From NCBI RefSeq assembly GCF_016495405.1, contig NZ_CP044522.1, positions 1,922,001-1,986,000 on the forward strand: 64,000 bases of DNA, in the 5' to 3' direction. Under the pieces are notes generated by a model, which did no database searches, was not told the origin of the DNA, and saw only the letters and a program-made list of their open reading frames with translations. The translations under genes were made by a program, and so were the position numbers. Positions within the stretch are counted from its first letter, which is position 1. Each line of letters opens with the position of its first letter. Positions 24,366 through 33,926 of this stretch are shown piece by piece. The DNA comes from Cobetia sp. cqz5-12. GTDB lineage: Bacteria > Pseudomonadota > Gammaproteobacteria > Pseudomonadales > Halomonadaceae.

Positions 24366-25313
24366 ATGTCACCTCATGAGCCTGAAGAGCCCGCCGCCCG
24401 TTCGGAGTCTTCGCCTGCCGCCGCATCCACTTCCGTAGCGAAGACTGCCGGACCTCGCCTGCCTGTCACGCCCGGGGCACCAGGAGAGGCACAGGTGCCA
24501 CGCATCCTTCTGATCGCCATCCTGGTAGTGATGGCGCTGCTTGCCTGGTGGGAAGTGCCCCAGCAGTGGGCGCTGGATTTTCTCGACGCTACCCTTGGGC
24601 AGGCCTTCAGTGCCTTCGCCATCGCCAAGGGCCTCAACGCGACCATCTCGGTGCTGCAGTCCTCGACCATCGACCTGCAGGTGTTTCAGGTCTCGCCCGG
24701 GGAAGCACTGGACCCCGCCAATGACATGATCGAGCGTTTCTCGTGGGTGATGTTCGCGGCGACCGGCTCGCTGGCGCTGCAGAAATTGCTGCTGGGTATC
24801 TCCGGCTCGCTGATCATCAAGGCATTTGCCAGTGGGGCCTGCCTGCTGGCGGCGCTGGGGCTACTTACCGGCAGTCGCCAATCGGGCGAGGGGATGCATC
24901 CCCGCCAGCGCTGGTGGCAGGTGGCTATCCTGCGCGTGGCCCTGTGGGGAATTGCGCTGCGTTTTGCGGTGCTGAGTGTCGCGCTGGCCAGCGGTGCGGC
25001 AGGCCAGGCCTTTCTCGATGACAGTCGCGATACCCAGATGGCACAGCTGAGCGTGACGCAGCAGCAGCTGGCGGAAGTCGCGGACAAGCAGGTAGGCGGC
25101 GATCACGAGGAGCGCAGCTGGTGGCAGCAGTTCAAGGGCAGCATGGAAGGCTGGGTCGGCGGGCCGATCACCAGTGTCACCGAGGGCTTTGATGCCATGA
25201 CCGACAAGGTGATCGACCTCACCATGCTGTTCATCACCCAGACGGTACTGTTCCCGCTGGGCTTTCTGTGGGTTGCACTACGGCTGCTGCGCGGGCTGGG
25301 AAGGTTGCAGTGA
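24366..25313 (+). CDS. Conserved membrane protein of unknown function
   Basis: I do not recognise a family. The 315 residues contain a disordered Pro/Ala/Ser-rich N-terminus (1-43), a membrane helix at about 46-64, and an amphipathic stretch with FSAFAIAKGLNATISVLQSSTIDLQ. Further helices lie at about 127-178 and 190-215, then a charged soluble segment (220-260, with ERSWWQQFKGSMEGW) and a final helix MLFITQTVLFPLGFLWVALRL. The internal helix pairs suggest a homooligomeric inner-membrane protein. AAGGAG precedes the ATG. The convergent Lrp gene is 80 bp away. Confidence 0.75.
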   Translation: MSPHEPEEPAARSESSPAAASTSVAKTAGPRLPVTPGAPGEAQVPRILLIAILVVMALLAWWEVPQQWALDFLDATLGQAFSAFAIAKGLNATISVLQSSTIDLQVFQVSPGEALDPANDMIERFSWVMFAATGSLALQKLLLGISGSLIIKAFASGACLLAALGLLTGSRQSGEGMHPRQRWWQVAILRVALWGIALRFAVLSVALASGAAGQAFLDDSRDTQMAQLSVTQQQLAEVADKQVGGDHEERSWWQQFKGSMEGWVGGPITSVTEGFDAMTDKVIDLTMLFITQTVLFPLGFLWVALRLLRGLGRLQ

Positions 25314-25393
25314 CGCTTGCAGGGATAGTTGAGGTGTCGAGTGAGTTGACACTTCCGGCGTCGGCTGGGGCTGCGGCGTCAGAGGCAGAGATG

Positions 25394-25846
25394 TCATAGC
25401 CGCGCACCGCCACGCCGGTGCTTCACGCGAGTCATCAGCGACTTGCAGTCGACGGAGAGGATCTCGTCACGATTGAAGATATGCTCGCGTACGAAGCTGT
25501 CGAAGGCTTCGTAGCTGTCGGTGAGGGTGTGGATGTGCAGGCTTTTCAGGTCGCTCATGATGTAGAGGCTGACCACCTCGACACAGGCGGAAAGCTCCTC
25601 GGCGATACGCTCGATGGCGCTGGGCGCGACGGTCAGGTCCACGAAGGTGGAGATACCCTTGCCGAGCTTGTCCGGGTTGATGACGGCGGTGAACTGCTCG
25701 ATCACGCCGCTCTCGACCAATGCCTGGACTCGCGTACGGGCGTGGGCACGCGAGATGCCCAGCTTGCGGGCGATATCGGCATAGGACATGCGACCGTCCT
25801 TGATCAACAGGTTGAGCAGTTCGCTGTCGGTGCGGTTGAGGTTCAT
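25394..25846 (-). CDS. Lrp/AsnC family transcriptional regulator
   Basis: A 150-residue regulator with an AsnC-type winged helix-turn-helix (DSELLNLLIKDGRMSYADIA ... LGISRAHARTRVQAL, residues 7-45), then a RAM ligand domain (FVDLTVAPSAIERIAEELSA, EVVSLYIMSDLKSLHIHTL). Such proteins sense amino acids or related acids and form octamers. Which genes it controls is not evident; it could regulate itself or the neighbouring membrane protein or ushA. The ribosome site is weak. Confidence 0.9.
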   Translation of the reverse strand: MNLNRTDSELLNLLIKDGRMSYADIARKLGISRAHARTRVQALVESGVIEQFTAVINPDKLGKGISTFVDLTVAPSAIERIAEELSACVEVVSLYIMSDLKSLHIHTLTDSYEAFDSFVREHIFNRDEILSVDCKSLMTRVKHRRGGARL

Positions 25847-25963
25847 GGGCCAGGGTCTCTACGGTCTTTGTTGTGGTGAAGCGCATGGCTTATCAAACCT
25901 GTGCGATCCGCACTTGTATAGTCCGACTTCAGCCTCTGGTGAGGATATCGCGGCTCTGGAAAC

Positions 25964-25993
25964 GACAACGGGACGCCTTGGCGTCCCGTTGTC
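25964..25993. terminator. Terminator downstream of ushA
   Basis: GACAACGGGACGCC and its perfect complement with a 2-base centre form a 14-bp stem, 44 bp beyond the ushA stop on the minus strand. Confidence 0.75.
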
Positions 25994-26036
25994 ATCTATC
26001 TCTTGCGATTACGTCGTATCGCGAACGCCTTGAGCG

Positions 26037-27752
26037 TCACTGATAGACGATCTCGCCCTTCGGAGCGTACGCCGAGACATCGATCGGGCTCTGCTGGGCC
26101 AGATAGGCCTTGAGCACATCGGCATCGACGAAGCCGGTATCCAGGTAGCCCGGCAGGTCGGTGATCTTCGGATAGCCATCGCCACCGGCGGCATTGAAGC
26201 TCGGGACGGTAAAGCGATATTGCGCGCTTCTGTCCAGTGGCTGGCCCTGGATCATCACGTCGGACACGCTGCCCGCGGCCCGGTCGACCTGCATGCTGAT
26301 ACCGGCGAACTGGGCATAGGCGCCGGAATCCACCGGCTGGGTCGCCACGGCATTGAGGTAGTCGAGCACCTCGCTGCCCGTCATGGTCACCACGCCCACG
26401 GTATTGCCGAAGGGCAGAACGGTCAGCACATCCTTGTAGGTGATCTCGCCTTCAGGCAATGAGGCGCGTACGCCGCCAGAGTTCATCACGCCGAAGTCCG
26501 CCTTGCCGGCCTGCATGGCAGCGGTCGCGATCAGGCGGCCCAGGTTGGTCTGGGCAAAGCGCACCACATCACGATCACCCTCCAGCTTGCCGTTGCTCTG
26601 CGCGAGGCTGACGTTGAGCTGCGCCTGACCCTTCTCCTGATAGGGGCGCAGGAATTCCAGCAGCTCGCTGTCCTCGGCGATTTCTTCCTTGACCAGCACC
26701 TTGTGACGCTCGCCGTTCACTTCGACGCTCTTCTTGAGGTTCACCGGAATCAGCTGATAGTTGAGCATGGTCAGCTCGCCATTGCGGAACGCGTAATCGG
26801 CGCGTCCCACGTACTTGCCCCATTCATGCGCCTGCACGATGTAGGTGCCGTTCTGGCGGTCCGGCTGGCAATCATCGCCGGGCGCAAAATCCGCCATCCG
26901 GTTGACGCCTTCCATGCAGACCGGCTCCTGGGAGTGACCACCGACGATCATGTCCAGCGCACCGGTGGGCAGGTAGCGCGCAAGCGAAACGTCGCCCGGC
27001 GCATTGATGCCATGCTCGGCGTTCTGATAGTGCCCCATGTGGGTGACGGCGAAGATCAGGTCCGGCTGCTCGTGCGCATTGAGTTCCTCGATGGCCTTGC
27101 GCGCCTCTTCCTTGGGATCGCGGAAGTCGAGATTGCTGAAGTATTCCGGGTTGCCGATACGCACGGTGTCTTCGGTGGTCAGGCCGATCACCGCGATACG
27201 GACACCCTGTTCATCGAAGATCTTCCAGGGCGCGAACAGACGCTTGCCGGTGGTCTTGTCGTAGATGTTGGCCGCCAGCATCGGGAAATCGGCCCAGTCA
27301 CGCTGCTTGAGCAGGACGTCCAGCGGGTTGTCGAATTCATGGTTGCCCACCGCCATGGCGTCGTAGCCGATGCGGTTCATGCCCTTGAAGTCGGGCTCGG
27401 CCTGCTGGAGGTCTGACTCGGGCACGCCGGTATTGATGTCTCCCCCAGACAGCAGCAGCACGCTGCCGCCCTCGGATTCCACCTCGGCACGGATGCGGTC
27501 GACCAGTGTCTTGCGCGCCGACATGCCGTATTCGCCATCGCTGCTGCGCCAGAAACGGCCGTGATGGTCATTGGTATGAAGTACCGTCAGGTGGTAAGTG
27601 GTGTCGGCCTGCCATTCGTGGCTTTGGTGGGTGGCACAGGCGCTGAGCGTGCTCAGCAGTGCCGCTCCCAGCAGGGCCTTCAGCGCCATGTGCGAGCGGG
27701 AGGATGCGCGCAAGCCCGGCGCGCGGGATGAGGTAAGTCGAGTGTTCAGCAT
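26037..27752 (-). CDS. ushA: Bifunctional 5'-nucleotidase / UDP-sugar hydrolase, lipoprotein
   Basis: An outer periplasmic metallophosphatase (571 residues) that dephosphorylates nucleotides so the cell can take up nucleosides. The calcineurin-like core shows TVLHTNDHHGRF, LSGGDINTG, AVGNHEFDNP, VTHMGHY and GGHSQEP, the full dinuclear metal set. The C-terminal substrate domain contains NSGGVRASLPEGEITYKDV and the aromatic stacking region SFNAAGGDGYP. The N-terminus ends in the lipobox LSAC (Cys39), so it is probably lipid-anchored. The leader is long if translation starts at 27752; ATG at 27689 would give a standard 17-residue leader. It fits the purine-salvage theme. Confidence 0.9.
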   Translation of the reverse strand: MLNTRLTSSRAPGLRASSRSHMALKALLGAALLSTLSACATHQSHEWQADTTYHLTVLHTNDHHGRFWRSSDGEYGMSARKTLVDRIRAEVESEGGSVLLLSGGDINTGVPESDLQQAEPDFKGMNRIGYDAMAVGNHEFDNPLDVLLKQRDWADFPMLAANIYDKTTGKRLFAPWKIFDEQGVRIAVIGLTTEDTVRIGNPEYFSNLDFRDPKEEARKAIEELNAHEQPDLIFAVTHMGHYQNAEHGINAPGDVSLARYLPTGALDMIVGGHSQEPVCMEGVNRMADFAPGDDCQPDRQNGTYIVQAHEWGKYVGRADYAFRNGELTMLNYQLIPVNLKKSVEVNGERHKVLVKEEIAEDSELLEFLRPYQEKGQAQLNVSLAQSNGKLEGDRDVVRFAQTNLGRLIATAAMQAGKADFGVMNSGGVRASLPEGEITYKDVLTVLPFGNTVGVVTMTGSEVLDYLNAVATQPVDSGAYAQFAGISMQVDRAAGSVSDVMIQGQPLDRSAQYRFTVPSFNAAGGDGYPKITDLPGYLDTGFVDADVLKAYLAQQSPIDVSAYAPKGEIVYQ

Positions 27753-28044
27753 GAGCGATACGTCCCTTGTGTCTGGCTCCGAGGCGCAATGGTGCCTTCC
27801 AGCCTCAAAGTGCTGATTGTCAGAGTGCCGATTGCATGACTGTTGATGTGAAAGCGCTCAGGTGTCGTGGGTGAAGGGTAACCGATGGCAAGGCACACCG
27901 CTGTACGAGTCTGTCTTGCCATTGTGGAAATTGGATGATCTGCTCAGGAAGTGCGAGCTGTACGCCGTTTGCGTGCGTCAATGAATGGCGTGAAGAAGTG
28001 CACCTGACCTGAAGAAGCGCGGCTGGCCTCAAGAGGCGACCGAC

Positions 28045-28082
28045 ATGAAAAAACCGGCCAATGGTGCGCCGGTTCTTTCATG
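28045..28082 (-). terminator. Terminator downstream of the NCS2 permease gene
   Basis: ATGAAA-xxx-CCGG arms pair with CCGGTTCTTTCAT across the minus-strand end of the permease gene. The 27753-28044 stretch beside it holds the ushA promoter region and no gene. Confidence 0.65.
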
Positions 28083-28103
28083 TCTCGTTGCTGCGCCTGC
28101 GAG

Positions 28104-29534
28104 TCAGGCGTGTTCCTGATCTGCGCTGATGCTGTCGGTGGACTCACGCTCACTCGCTCTGGGATTGAACACCTCGGCGTCTTCCATCTTCGGCAGCAGC
28201 AGCTCGGCGATGATGGCGGTCAGGCCGCCCATGGTGATCGGCGAGCGCAGCGCATCGGCGAAGGCGCCCGGAATGGCATTCAGCACATCCGGCACCATGC
28301 CGACGCCAAGCCCCAGCCCCAGGGCCAGCGCGATGATCATCATCTCGCGACGCCCGATGGGCTGCGCCATCAGGATGCGGATGCCAGACACCGCGATCAG
28401 CGCAAACATCAGCGTGGTGGTAGCACCGAGCACCGGACGCGGCATCTGGGTCAGCAGGGTGGCGATGAAGGGCGACAGGCCCAGCAGCAGCAGGAAGCCG
28501 GCCACGTAGCGGCCCACATGGCGGCTGGCGATGCCGGTCAGCTGGATCACGCCGGTGTTCTGGCTGAAGGTGGTGTTGGGGAAGGTGCCGGCCAGCGCGC
28601 CGAGCGCGGAATTCAGGCCATCGCCCAGTACGCCGCCGCGCAGACGCTTCTGGTGCAGCTCATCATCCACGGCGAGCCCCGAGGCGCGTGCGCTGCCGGT
28701 GAGGTCACCGACCGTCTCGATGGCAGTGATCATGAAGATGAAGGCCACCGGCAGGAAGGCGGCCAGCGAGAAGTCGAAGCCGGTATTCAGGGTCGCCGGA
28801 TACGGCAGAGCCAGCAGGGCGGCATCGGCCAGCTGCGGTGCATCATAGAGGCCACCGATGGCGGCGATGATGCAGCCGACGGCCATGCCGATGAAGATGG
28901 AGGCGATTCTCAGCCACGGATGACGCGAGACCTGACAGGCCAGCACCGTGATCAGCACACAGCCAGCCAGTGCCAGATTGGCCGGCGCACCGAAGTCTTC
29001 GGCGCCGAAGCCGCCGCCGATGTCCGTCATGCCCACCTGGATCAGGCTCAGGCCGATCAGCATCACCACCACGCCGGTGACCACGGGCGTGATGACCCGC
29101 TTGAGCCACGGCAGCACCGTACCCAGCGCCATCTCGATCAGGCTACCGGCCAGGCAGGTGCCGAACAGCACCGCCAGCACCTGCTCGTCACTGGCATTCT
29201 GCGAGCGTGCGATCAACCCCGCAGTGATCAGCGCGGACACGAAGCTGAAACTGGTGCCCTGGATGCTCAACAGCCCCGAGCCGAATGGTCCCAGGCGCTG
29301 GGACTGGATCCAGGTGGCGACACCGGAGACCACCAGCGCCATCGACAGCAGGCTGGCGGTATAGGCATCGAGGCCCAGCGCACTGGTGATGATCAATGTC
29401 GGTGCAATGATACCGGCCAGACTGGCCAGCAGATGCTGGGCGCCGGCGAGGGCCGAGATGGGGACCGAAGGGCAGCTTTCGAGGCCGAGCAGTGGTTCGT
29501 CGATCCCCTTGGAATCGGAAGAGGATTGGCTCAT
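28104..29534 (-). CDS. NCS2 nucleobase permease (uric acid/xanthine type)
   Basis: An inner-membrane proton symporter of 476 residues with about fourteen hydrophobic helices. NCS2 hallmarks are QGTSFSFVSAL in TM3, the substrate-site Glu in MITAIETVGDLTGSARASG (TM8), and the GTFPNTTFSQNTGVIQLTG block in TM10 with the second conserved polar residue set. The TM8 and TM10 sequences resemble the UacT/XanQ urate-xanthine branch more than uracil permeases. It supplies substrate for GuaD, XdhABC and PuuD in this window. ATG at 29534 is preceded by AAGGAGCG. Confidence 0.9.
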   Translation of the reverse strand: MSQSSSDSKGIDEPLLGLESCPSVPISALAGAQHLLASLAGIIAPTLIITSALGLDAYTASLLSMALVVSGVATWIQSQRLGPFGSGLLSIQGTSFSFVSALITAGLIARSQNASDEQVLAVLFGTCLAGSLIEMALGTVLPWLKRVITPVVTGVVVMLIGLSLIQVGMTDIGGGFGAEDFGAPANLALAGCVLITVLACQVSRHPWLRIASIFIGMAVGCIIAAIGGLYDAPQLADAALLALPYPATLNTGFDFSLAAFLPVAFIFMITAIETVGDLTGSARASGLAVDDELHQKRLRGGVLGDGLNSALGALAGTFPNTTFSQNTGVIQLTGIASRHVGRYVAGFLLLLGLSPFIATLLTQMPRPVLGATTTLMFALIAVSGIRILMAQPIGRREMMIIALALGLGLGVGMVPDVLNAIPGAFADALRSPITMGGLTAIIAELLLPKMEDAEVFNPRASERESTDSISADQEHA

Positions 29535-29717
29535 GTGACGCTCCTTGTTCTGCTCGCGATGCAATGGCGGAAATGGTGTCGGGCACTGGAGGATTCAGCG
29601 CGGGCAGCCAATTATAAGCAAGATGTAAACCAAGTTCAGTGCTCGCGTCGATTTTTCCATCACTTGTTGCAGGCCTCGCGGCCGAGATGCAGGCCAAGCC
29701 CGTGCGCCACAAACGCA

Positions 29718-29752
29718 AGATCCCCGCCGGGCGTGATGCCCGGCGGGGATCT
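29718..29752 (-). terminator. Terminator of the monooxygenase gene
   Basis: AGATCCCCGCCGGGC and its perfect complement around GTGAT form a 15-bp stem 49 bp beyond the stop on the minus strand. Confidence 0.75.
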
Positions 29753-29800
29753 GTCTGCGCTCTCGCGGCGTCTTGTCTGAGCGAAAGTACGCTCAGCGGC

Positions 29801-30109
29801 TCAGGGCGTCAGCAAACGCTGGATGTTGAGGTCGATCTCGCCTTCGCCGAAGGTGCTCAAGAAGCCCTGGAAGTGCTCGGTGGCCACGTGGGCTTCGATG
29901 GCGTCTTCATCCCACCATTCTTCCAGTACCACGAAGTCGCCTTCCGGTACCGGTTCACCTTCCGCGACGTTCTTGTCGATCGCGAAGAATTCGTACTGCA
30001 GGCAGCCCTTGTCGGACTGGCTCTTCTCGACCAGTTCGGCGAGAGCATCACGTGCCTTGTCCTGCTGGTCGGCGGGGAAGGTCAGTGTCGCGATAAGCTT
30101 GATGGACAT
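29801..30109 (-). CDS. Antibiotic biosynthesis monooxygenase (ABM) domain protein
   Basis: A 102-residue single-domain protein of the ABM/YgiN ferredoxin-like fold. It starts MSIKLIATLTFPADQQDKARDAL; conserved features include SDKGCLQYEFF and VLEEWWDEDAIEAHVATEHF, whose paired Trp and His mark the family. Members are cofactor-free monooxygenases or quinol-binding proteins acting as dimers. It is followed by a terminator and preceded (minus strand) by the nitroreductase gene some 300 bp away. The longer frame to 30301 is not family-like. Confidence 0.88.
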   Translation of the reverse strand: MSIKLIATLTFPADQQDKARDALAELVEKSQSDKGCLQYEFFAIDKNVAEGEPVPEGDFVVLEEWWDEDAIEAHVATEHFQGFLSTFGEGEIDLNIQRLLTP

Positions 30110-30413
30110 GGCATGAATCCTGTCGTGGGCGTAAGAAGTGGACGTAACAGATGGGCGAAACGAATCAGGCACGCAAGCCGGCCATCGCCGCCGAGAATGT
30201 ACTGCGCTGGCCTGCCTCGAGAAGGTGGCATGTCCGTCATCGGGATGCAATGCGGCGGGCACGGGTGGCATCTTGCCCCCGTGCCCGCCGTCTACCCGCA
30301 AGGCGGACTCGTCGATGCCTTGCGGACAGCTGCTCTGAACGGATCGTCAGAATCCGCTCTTGAGCGCCAGCTGCTGAGAGCCCGGCTTGAGGGCCCGGCC
30401 TTGAGAGCGAGCC

Positions 30414-31073
30414 TTACAGGCGAGTGAAGATCTCGTCTGCCGGCAGGCGGGACTTGGGCAGCTCGGCATTGAAGTCGTCAGCGGCGCGGTAACCCAGGCT
30501 CACGGCGACCAGGGCGTTGAAGCCTTTTTCGCGCAGGCCGAATTCCGCATCCAGCGCCACCGGGTCGATGCCTTCCAGCGGCACCGCATCGATGTTCAGG
30601 CTGGAGGCTGCATACAGCAGGCTGCCGTAATTGAGGTAAACCTGCTTGTCCATCCAGTGCTGCAGGTCCTTGAGGTCATGACGGTGCAGGTCGATGAACA
30701 GACGACGCGCGCCGTCCATCATCGCGCTGAACTCGTCATCCTTCTTGAAGCGGCCATCAGCGGCTTCGGTGTCCAGCAGGTGGTTCAGGTAGTCGTCGTC
30801 CAGGGTGGAGCGAGTGCAGAACAGCACGACGTGAGACGCATTGGTGATCTTCGGCGAGTTGAAGGCGTACTTGTCATCGGTACCGGCGCGCGCGAAGCGC
30901 TGCTTGGCATCGTCAGATTCCAGTACCAGGAAGTGCCACGGCTGGGAATTGACGCTGGAAGCGCTCAGGCGCATAACGTTTTCCAGTTCCTGCCAGTCGG
31001 CGGCGCTGATCTTGCGTGCCGGATCGAAGGCCTTGGTGGAATAACGACGTTGCATGATGGCGGTGGGAGTCAT
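30414..31073 (-). CDS. nfsB: Oxygen-insensitive NAD(P)H nitroreductase (NfsB type)
   Basis: A 219-residue FMN dimer of the nitroreductase family, near the 217 residues of E. coli NfsB. It opens with AIMQRRYSTKAFDPARKIS; Arg9, Arg10 and Ser12 bind FMN phosphate, as in the family. Also visible are LRLSASSVNSQPWHFLV (FMN and dimer contacts), the QVYLNYGSLLYAASSLNIDAVPLEGID helix and loop, and the C-terminal KSRLPADEIFTRL. It reduces nitroaromatics and quinones. GAGGA sits before the ATG. Confidence 0.93.
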   Translation of the reverse strand: MTPTAIMQRRYSTKAFDPARKISAADWQELENVMRLSASSVNSQPWHFLVLESDDAKQRFARAGTDDKYAFNSPKITNASHVVLFCTRSTLDDDYLNHLLDTEAADGRFKKDDEFSAMMDGARRLFIDLHRHDLKDLQHWMDKQVYLNYGSLLYAASSLNIDAVPLEGIDPVALDAEFGLREKGFNALVAVSLGYRAADDFNAELPKSRLPADEIFTRL

Positions 31074-31206
31074 GATGACGGTCCTCGTAGTGGCAGGCCA
31101 GTCGCTGAGCGCCTATGACCTTGTAAGAAGCCTTGTGGGAGAAGATGTCGCCATCATAGCGAGTGGATTCAGCGTTGAGTATCCGTGTTGCGCGCATCTT
31201 TAAGAT

Positions 31207-31241
31207 GAAAAAATGGCACCAATCCTGAGAATTGGCGCCAT
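31207..31241 (-). terminator. Terminator of the xdhABC-guaD operon
   Basis: On the minus strand TGGCGCCAAT pairs with ATTGGTGCCA and is followed by six T, a textbook intrinsic terminator 32 bp after guaD. Confidence 0.88.
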
Positions 31242-31272
31242 ATGTCAATTACTTGTCATCGCTGTGATGCTG

Positions 31273-32862
31273 TCATGGCATTAATGCTGCGGCACGCTCT
31301 CTGGATGGCGTATCAGAAGAAGCACTCAGCATCAGGCCGTGCAGCTTGCGGCACTGGCCCGCCACATGGACTTCGCGTATCACGCGGTCGTCGCCCAGCA
31401 TCATCAATGCGAACAGCACCTCCTGCAGTGATACCTGGCTGGACTGACCCCAGCGAGTGCGCCGTGCCAGCAAGGGCGTGGCGGCGGGGTCGAGCACGAT
31501 GACATCGGCTTCCATGCCCGGACGCAGGTTGCCGATCTTGTCTTGCAGGCGCATGGCGCGCGCATTGCCCAGCGTCAGTTGATAGAAGCCCTGCCAGGGT
31601 GTCAGCGGTTGATTGGCGCGTGACTCAAGCCCTGCCACATCATGGGCGACCGCGCCGTGAAGCTGGCCGACCTGATAGGCGGCCTTGAGGCTCTCCAGTT
31701 GACACAGGCTGGAGCCACCGCCGACATCGGTGGCGATGCTGATGTTCATGCCCATGGCACGGGCACTGGCGCGATCGAAGAGTCCGCTGCCGAGAAACAG
31801 ATTGGAGGTCGGGCAGAAGGCGATGCTGGCGCCCTGATCCGCGATGCGTTGGCGCATGCCATCGTCCAGGTGGATGCCATGGGCGAAGGTGGTGCGCTCA
31901 TGACTCAGGCCGACATCCTCATAGACCGCCAGATAGTCGCGAGCGTCGGGGAACAGCTCGGCGACCCACTTCACTTCATCGAGGTTCTCGGCCAGATGGG
32001 TCTGCAGGTGCAGGTCTGGCTGGCTCTTGAGCAGTTGCCCGGCAGCCTCGAGTTGCTCGGGCGTGGAGGTCGGCGCGAAGCGTGGCGTCAGCACATAGCC
32101 GAGGCGGTCACGTCCGTGCCAGTCCGCGATCAGCCGTTCATCGTCCTTGAGTGCGGCGACCCCGGAGTCCAGCAGCTCGGGCGGGGCGTTGCGGTCCATC
32201 ATCACGCGCCCGGCGTGTACGCGCATATCGCGCGCCTGGGCAGCCCGGAACAGGGCATCGGCACTGCTGGCATGTGAGGTGGCGAACACCTGGGCGCTGG
32301 TCGAGCCATGACACAGCAGCGCATCGAGGAAAGCATCGGCGACCTCGGCGGCATGTGCGGGATCGGCGAAGCGCTGCTCGGCGGGGAAGGTGTAGGTGTT
32401 CAGCCAGTCGATCAGGCAGTGGCCGTAGCTTGCGATGATATCCAGCTGCGGGAAGTGCACATGGGTATCGATGAAGCCCGGCATCATCAGGCCTTCAACC
32501 TTGCGCGGCGGACACAGACGCATCAGCTCGCCCACAGCCTCATGCCGGGCAAGCGAGTGATGATCTCCCACGGCGACCACATGGCCTGCATGCATCACCA
32601 GCAGCGCATCGGGGTAGTGTTCCACGGCGTGTGCCAGGGCCGCCGCCATGTCAGAGGCTCGTGTGTCTCTCTTATCGTTGCCATCGCTCGAGGCCGTCTC
32701 ACTCAGCATGGCGTCTTCAGGGTCGGCGACGAAATGCAGCAGTGCTCCACGCAGCAGGCTGACGCAGGAAGCGTCCCCGGCGGCCGCGCGCAGGGCAGCC
32801 GTCAGGCGCTGCTCATCCAGGTGGCAGGCCGCAGTGTGCGACGTGTCTTGGTCAGTCATCAT
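31273..32862 (-). CDS. guaD: Guanine deaminase
   Basis: Converts guanine to xanthine, feeding xanthine dehydrogenase. A 529-residue amidohydrolase, longer than E. coli GuaD (439) because of an extended N-terminus and an insert around residues 47-75. Metal ligands: GFIDTHVHFPQ (H134, H136), LHLQTHLAEN, FAHGIHL and IATDVGGGSS. The FCPTSNLFLGSGLF loop is characteristic for guanine deaminases. The start overlaps the stop of xdhC by ATGA, making it the fourth gene of a coupled operon. Confidence 0.93.
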   Translation of the reverse strand: MMTDQDTSHTAACHLDEQRLTAALRAAAGDASCVSLLRGALLHFVADPEDAMLSETASSDGNDKRDTRASDMAAALAHAVEHYPDALLVMHAGHVVAVGDHHSLARHEAVGELMRLCPPRKVEGLMMPGFIDTHVHFPQLDIIASYGHCLIDWLNTYTFPAEQRFADPAHAAEVADAFLDALLCHGSTSAQVFATSHASSADALFRAAQARDMRVHAGRVMMDRNAPPELLDSGVAALKDDERLIADWHGRDRLGYVLTPRFAPTSTPEQLEAAGQLLKSQPDLHLQTHLAENLDEVKWVAELFPDARDYLAVYEDVGLSHERTTFAHGIHLDDGMRQRIADQGASIAFCPTSNLFLGSGLFDRASARAMGMNISIATDVGGGSSLCQLESLKAAYQVGQLHGAVAHDVAGLESRANQPLTPWQGFYQLTLGNARAMRLQDKIGNLRPGMEADVIVLDPAATPLLARRTRWGQSSQVSLQEVLFALMMLGDDRVIREVHVAGQCRKLHGLMLSASSDTPSRERAAALMP

Positions 32863-33926
32863 TCGGCCTTCTGTGTCGTTTCTGTCTGGTGCATCGCGTC
32901 AGGGGCAAAATGGGCGCGCAGCTGGCGGGCTCCCTTGCGTGTCAGTCCATGGCTGTCCAGTGATGCGCCTCGGGCTGACGTGCCCCGGGCTGACGTGCCT
33001 TGAGGAGACGCGCCATGACCGGTGGCCTTGTCGGGTGAGTTCACGGCCGCTCCGTCACTGCGCCGTGCTTCGATCTGCAGCGCCTCGATCTGCAGCAGCT
33101 CGGCGACGACGCCAATCGCGATTTCCTCAGGGCGTTTGCCGGGAATGCCGGGCACGCCGATCGGGCAGCGAACGCGGGCAATCTCGTGCTCCGCGAGATC
33201 GCCGCTCAGGCGCTGGCGAAAGCGCGCCCACTTGCTGCTGGAACCGATCAGCCCCAGCGAGGCCAGGTCATCTCGCGCTGCGAGTACGGCGATCAGTGCC
33301 TGGTCCTCGACATGGTCATGGGTCAATACCAGCACATGGCTGCCCGCCATCACGGGCAGTGACTCACTGGCGGGCGCGGCTTTCGCACGCGGCAGGTCAG
33401 TCAGGATATTGAACGCCTGACGTTCTACACGTCCCTCGCAACCCGCGGGAGTCGTGGCGGCCGTGAGCTGCTCGGCGCGTGAGTCCCGCCAGTCGATCTG
33501 CCAGCCCAGCGGGGCCAGCAGCGTGACGATCGCCTGCCCGACATGACCGGCACCGAACAGGGCCAACCGCGGCGCAAGCGCCGGGTACAGCTCGATCAGC
33601 ACCTGCACATGTCCTCCGCAGCATTGCTGGGCATGCTGGCCGAGCGCGATTTCCTCGAGCAGGCAACCTGACTGTCCTTGAGCCAGCCCCTCGCGGGCGC
33701 GCTCGACCACCAGTTGTTCCAGCCGGCCGCCGCCGAGGCTGTCGTGCAGCGTATCGGGAGTGATCAGCATCTTGCTGCCGGCACCACGCGGGGCAGAGCC
33801 CGCCACCGTCACCACGGTGGCCAGTGCATGCGCCGTCAGCGCTGCCTGGGCCTCGGCGAGCGCCTGATACCAGCGGCTGGTCGCGGCACTCTTTGCATTC
33901 ATGACGGCACTCTTGTCAACAGTCAT
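32859..33926 (-). CDS. xdhC: Xanthine dehydrogenase accessory protein
   Basis: XdhC binds molybdenum cofactor, promotes its sulfuration and loads it into XdhB. 355 residues: an N-terminal domain with TVAGSAPRGAGSKMLI and GGRLEQ, a double-Cys motif (QQCCGGH), and a C-terminal Rossmann domain opening with LALFGAGHVGQAIV. The C-terminus has an unusual disordered tail (from about residue 290) with a repeated SARGT motif coming from a DNA duplication. Its start overlaps xdhB. Confidence 0.93.
   Translation of the reverse strand: MTVDKSAVMNAKSAATSRWYQALAEAQAALTAHALATVVTVAGSAPRGAGSKMLITPDTLHDSLGGGRLEQLVVERAREGLAQGQSGCLLEEIALGQHAQQCCGGHVQVLIELYPALAPRLALFGAGHVGQAIVTLLAPLGWQIDWRDSRAEQLTAATTPAGCEGRVERQAFNILTDLPRAKAAPASESLPVMAGSHVLVLTHDHVEDQALIAVLAARDDLASLGLIGSSSKWARFRQRLSGDLAEHEIARVRCPIGVPGIPGKRPEEIAIGVVAELLQIEALQIEARRSDGAAVNSPDKATGHGASPQGTSARGTSARGASLDSHGLTRKGARQLRAHFAPDAMHQTETTQKAE
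32971..33000 (-). repeat. 15-bp tandem duplication in xdhC
   Basis: Two adjacent copies of CGGGCTGACGTGCC(C/T) encode the repeated SARGT-type residues in the disordered XdhC tail. Confidence 0.6.

Noticed and set aside
28080..29780. Long plus-strand open frame (566 codons) across the NCS2 permease
   Set aside because: It is antisense to a clear permease with full family motifs. Its product is Gln/His/Arg/Gly-rich with no domain, typical of the frame opposite high-GC coding DNA.
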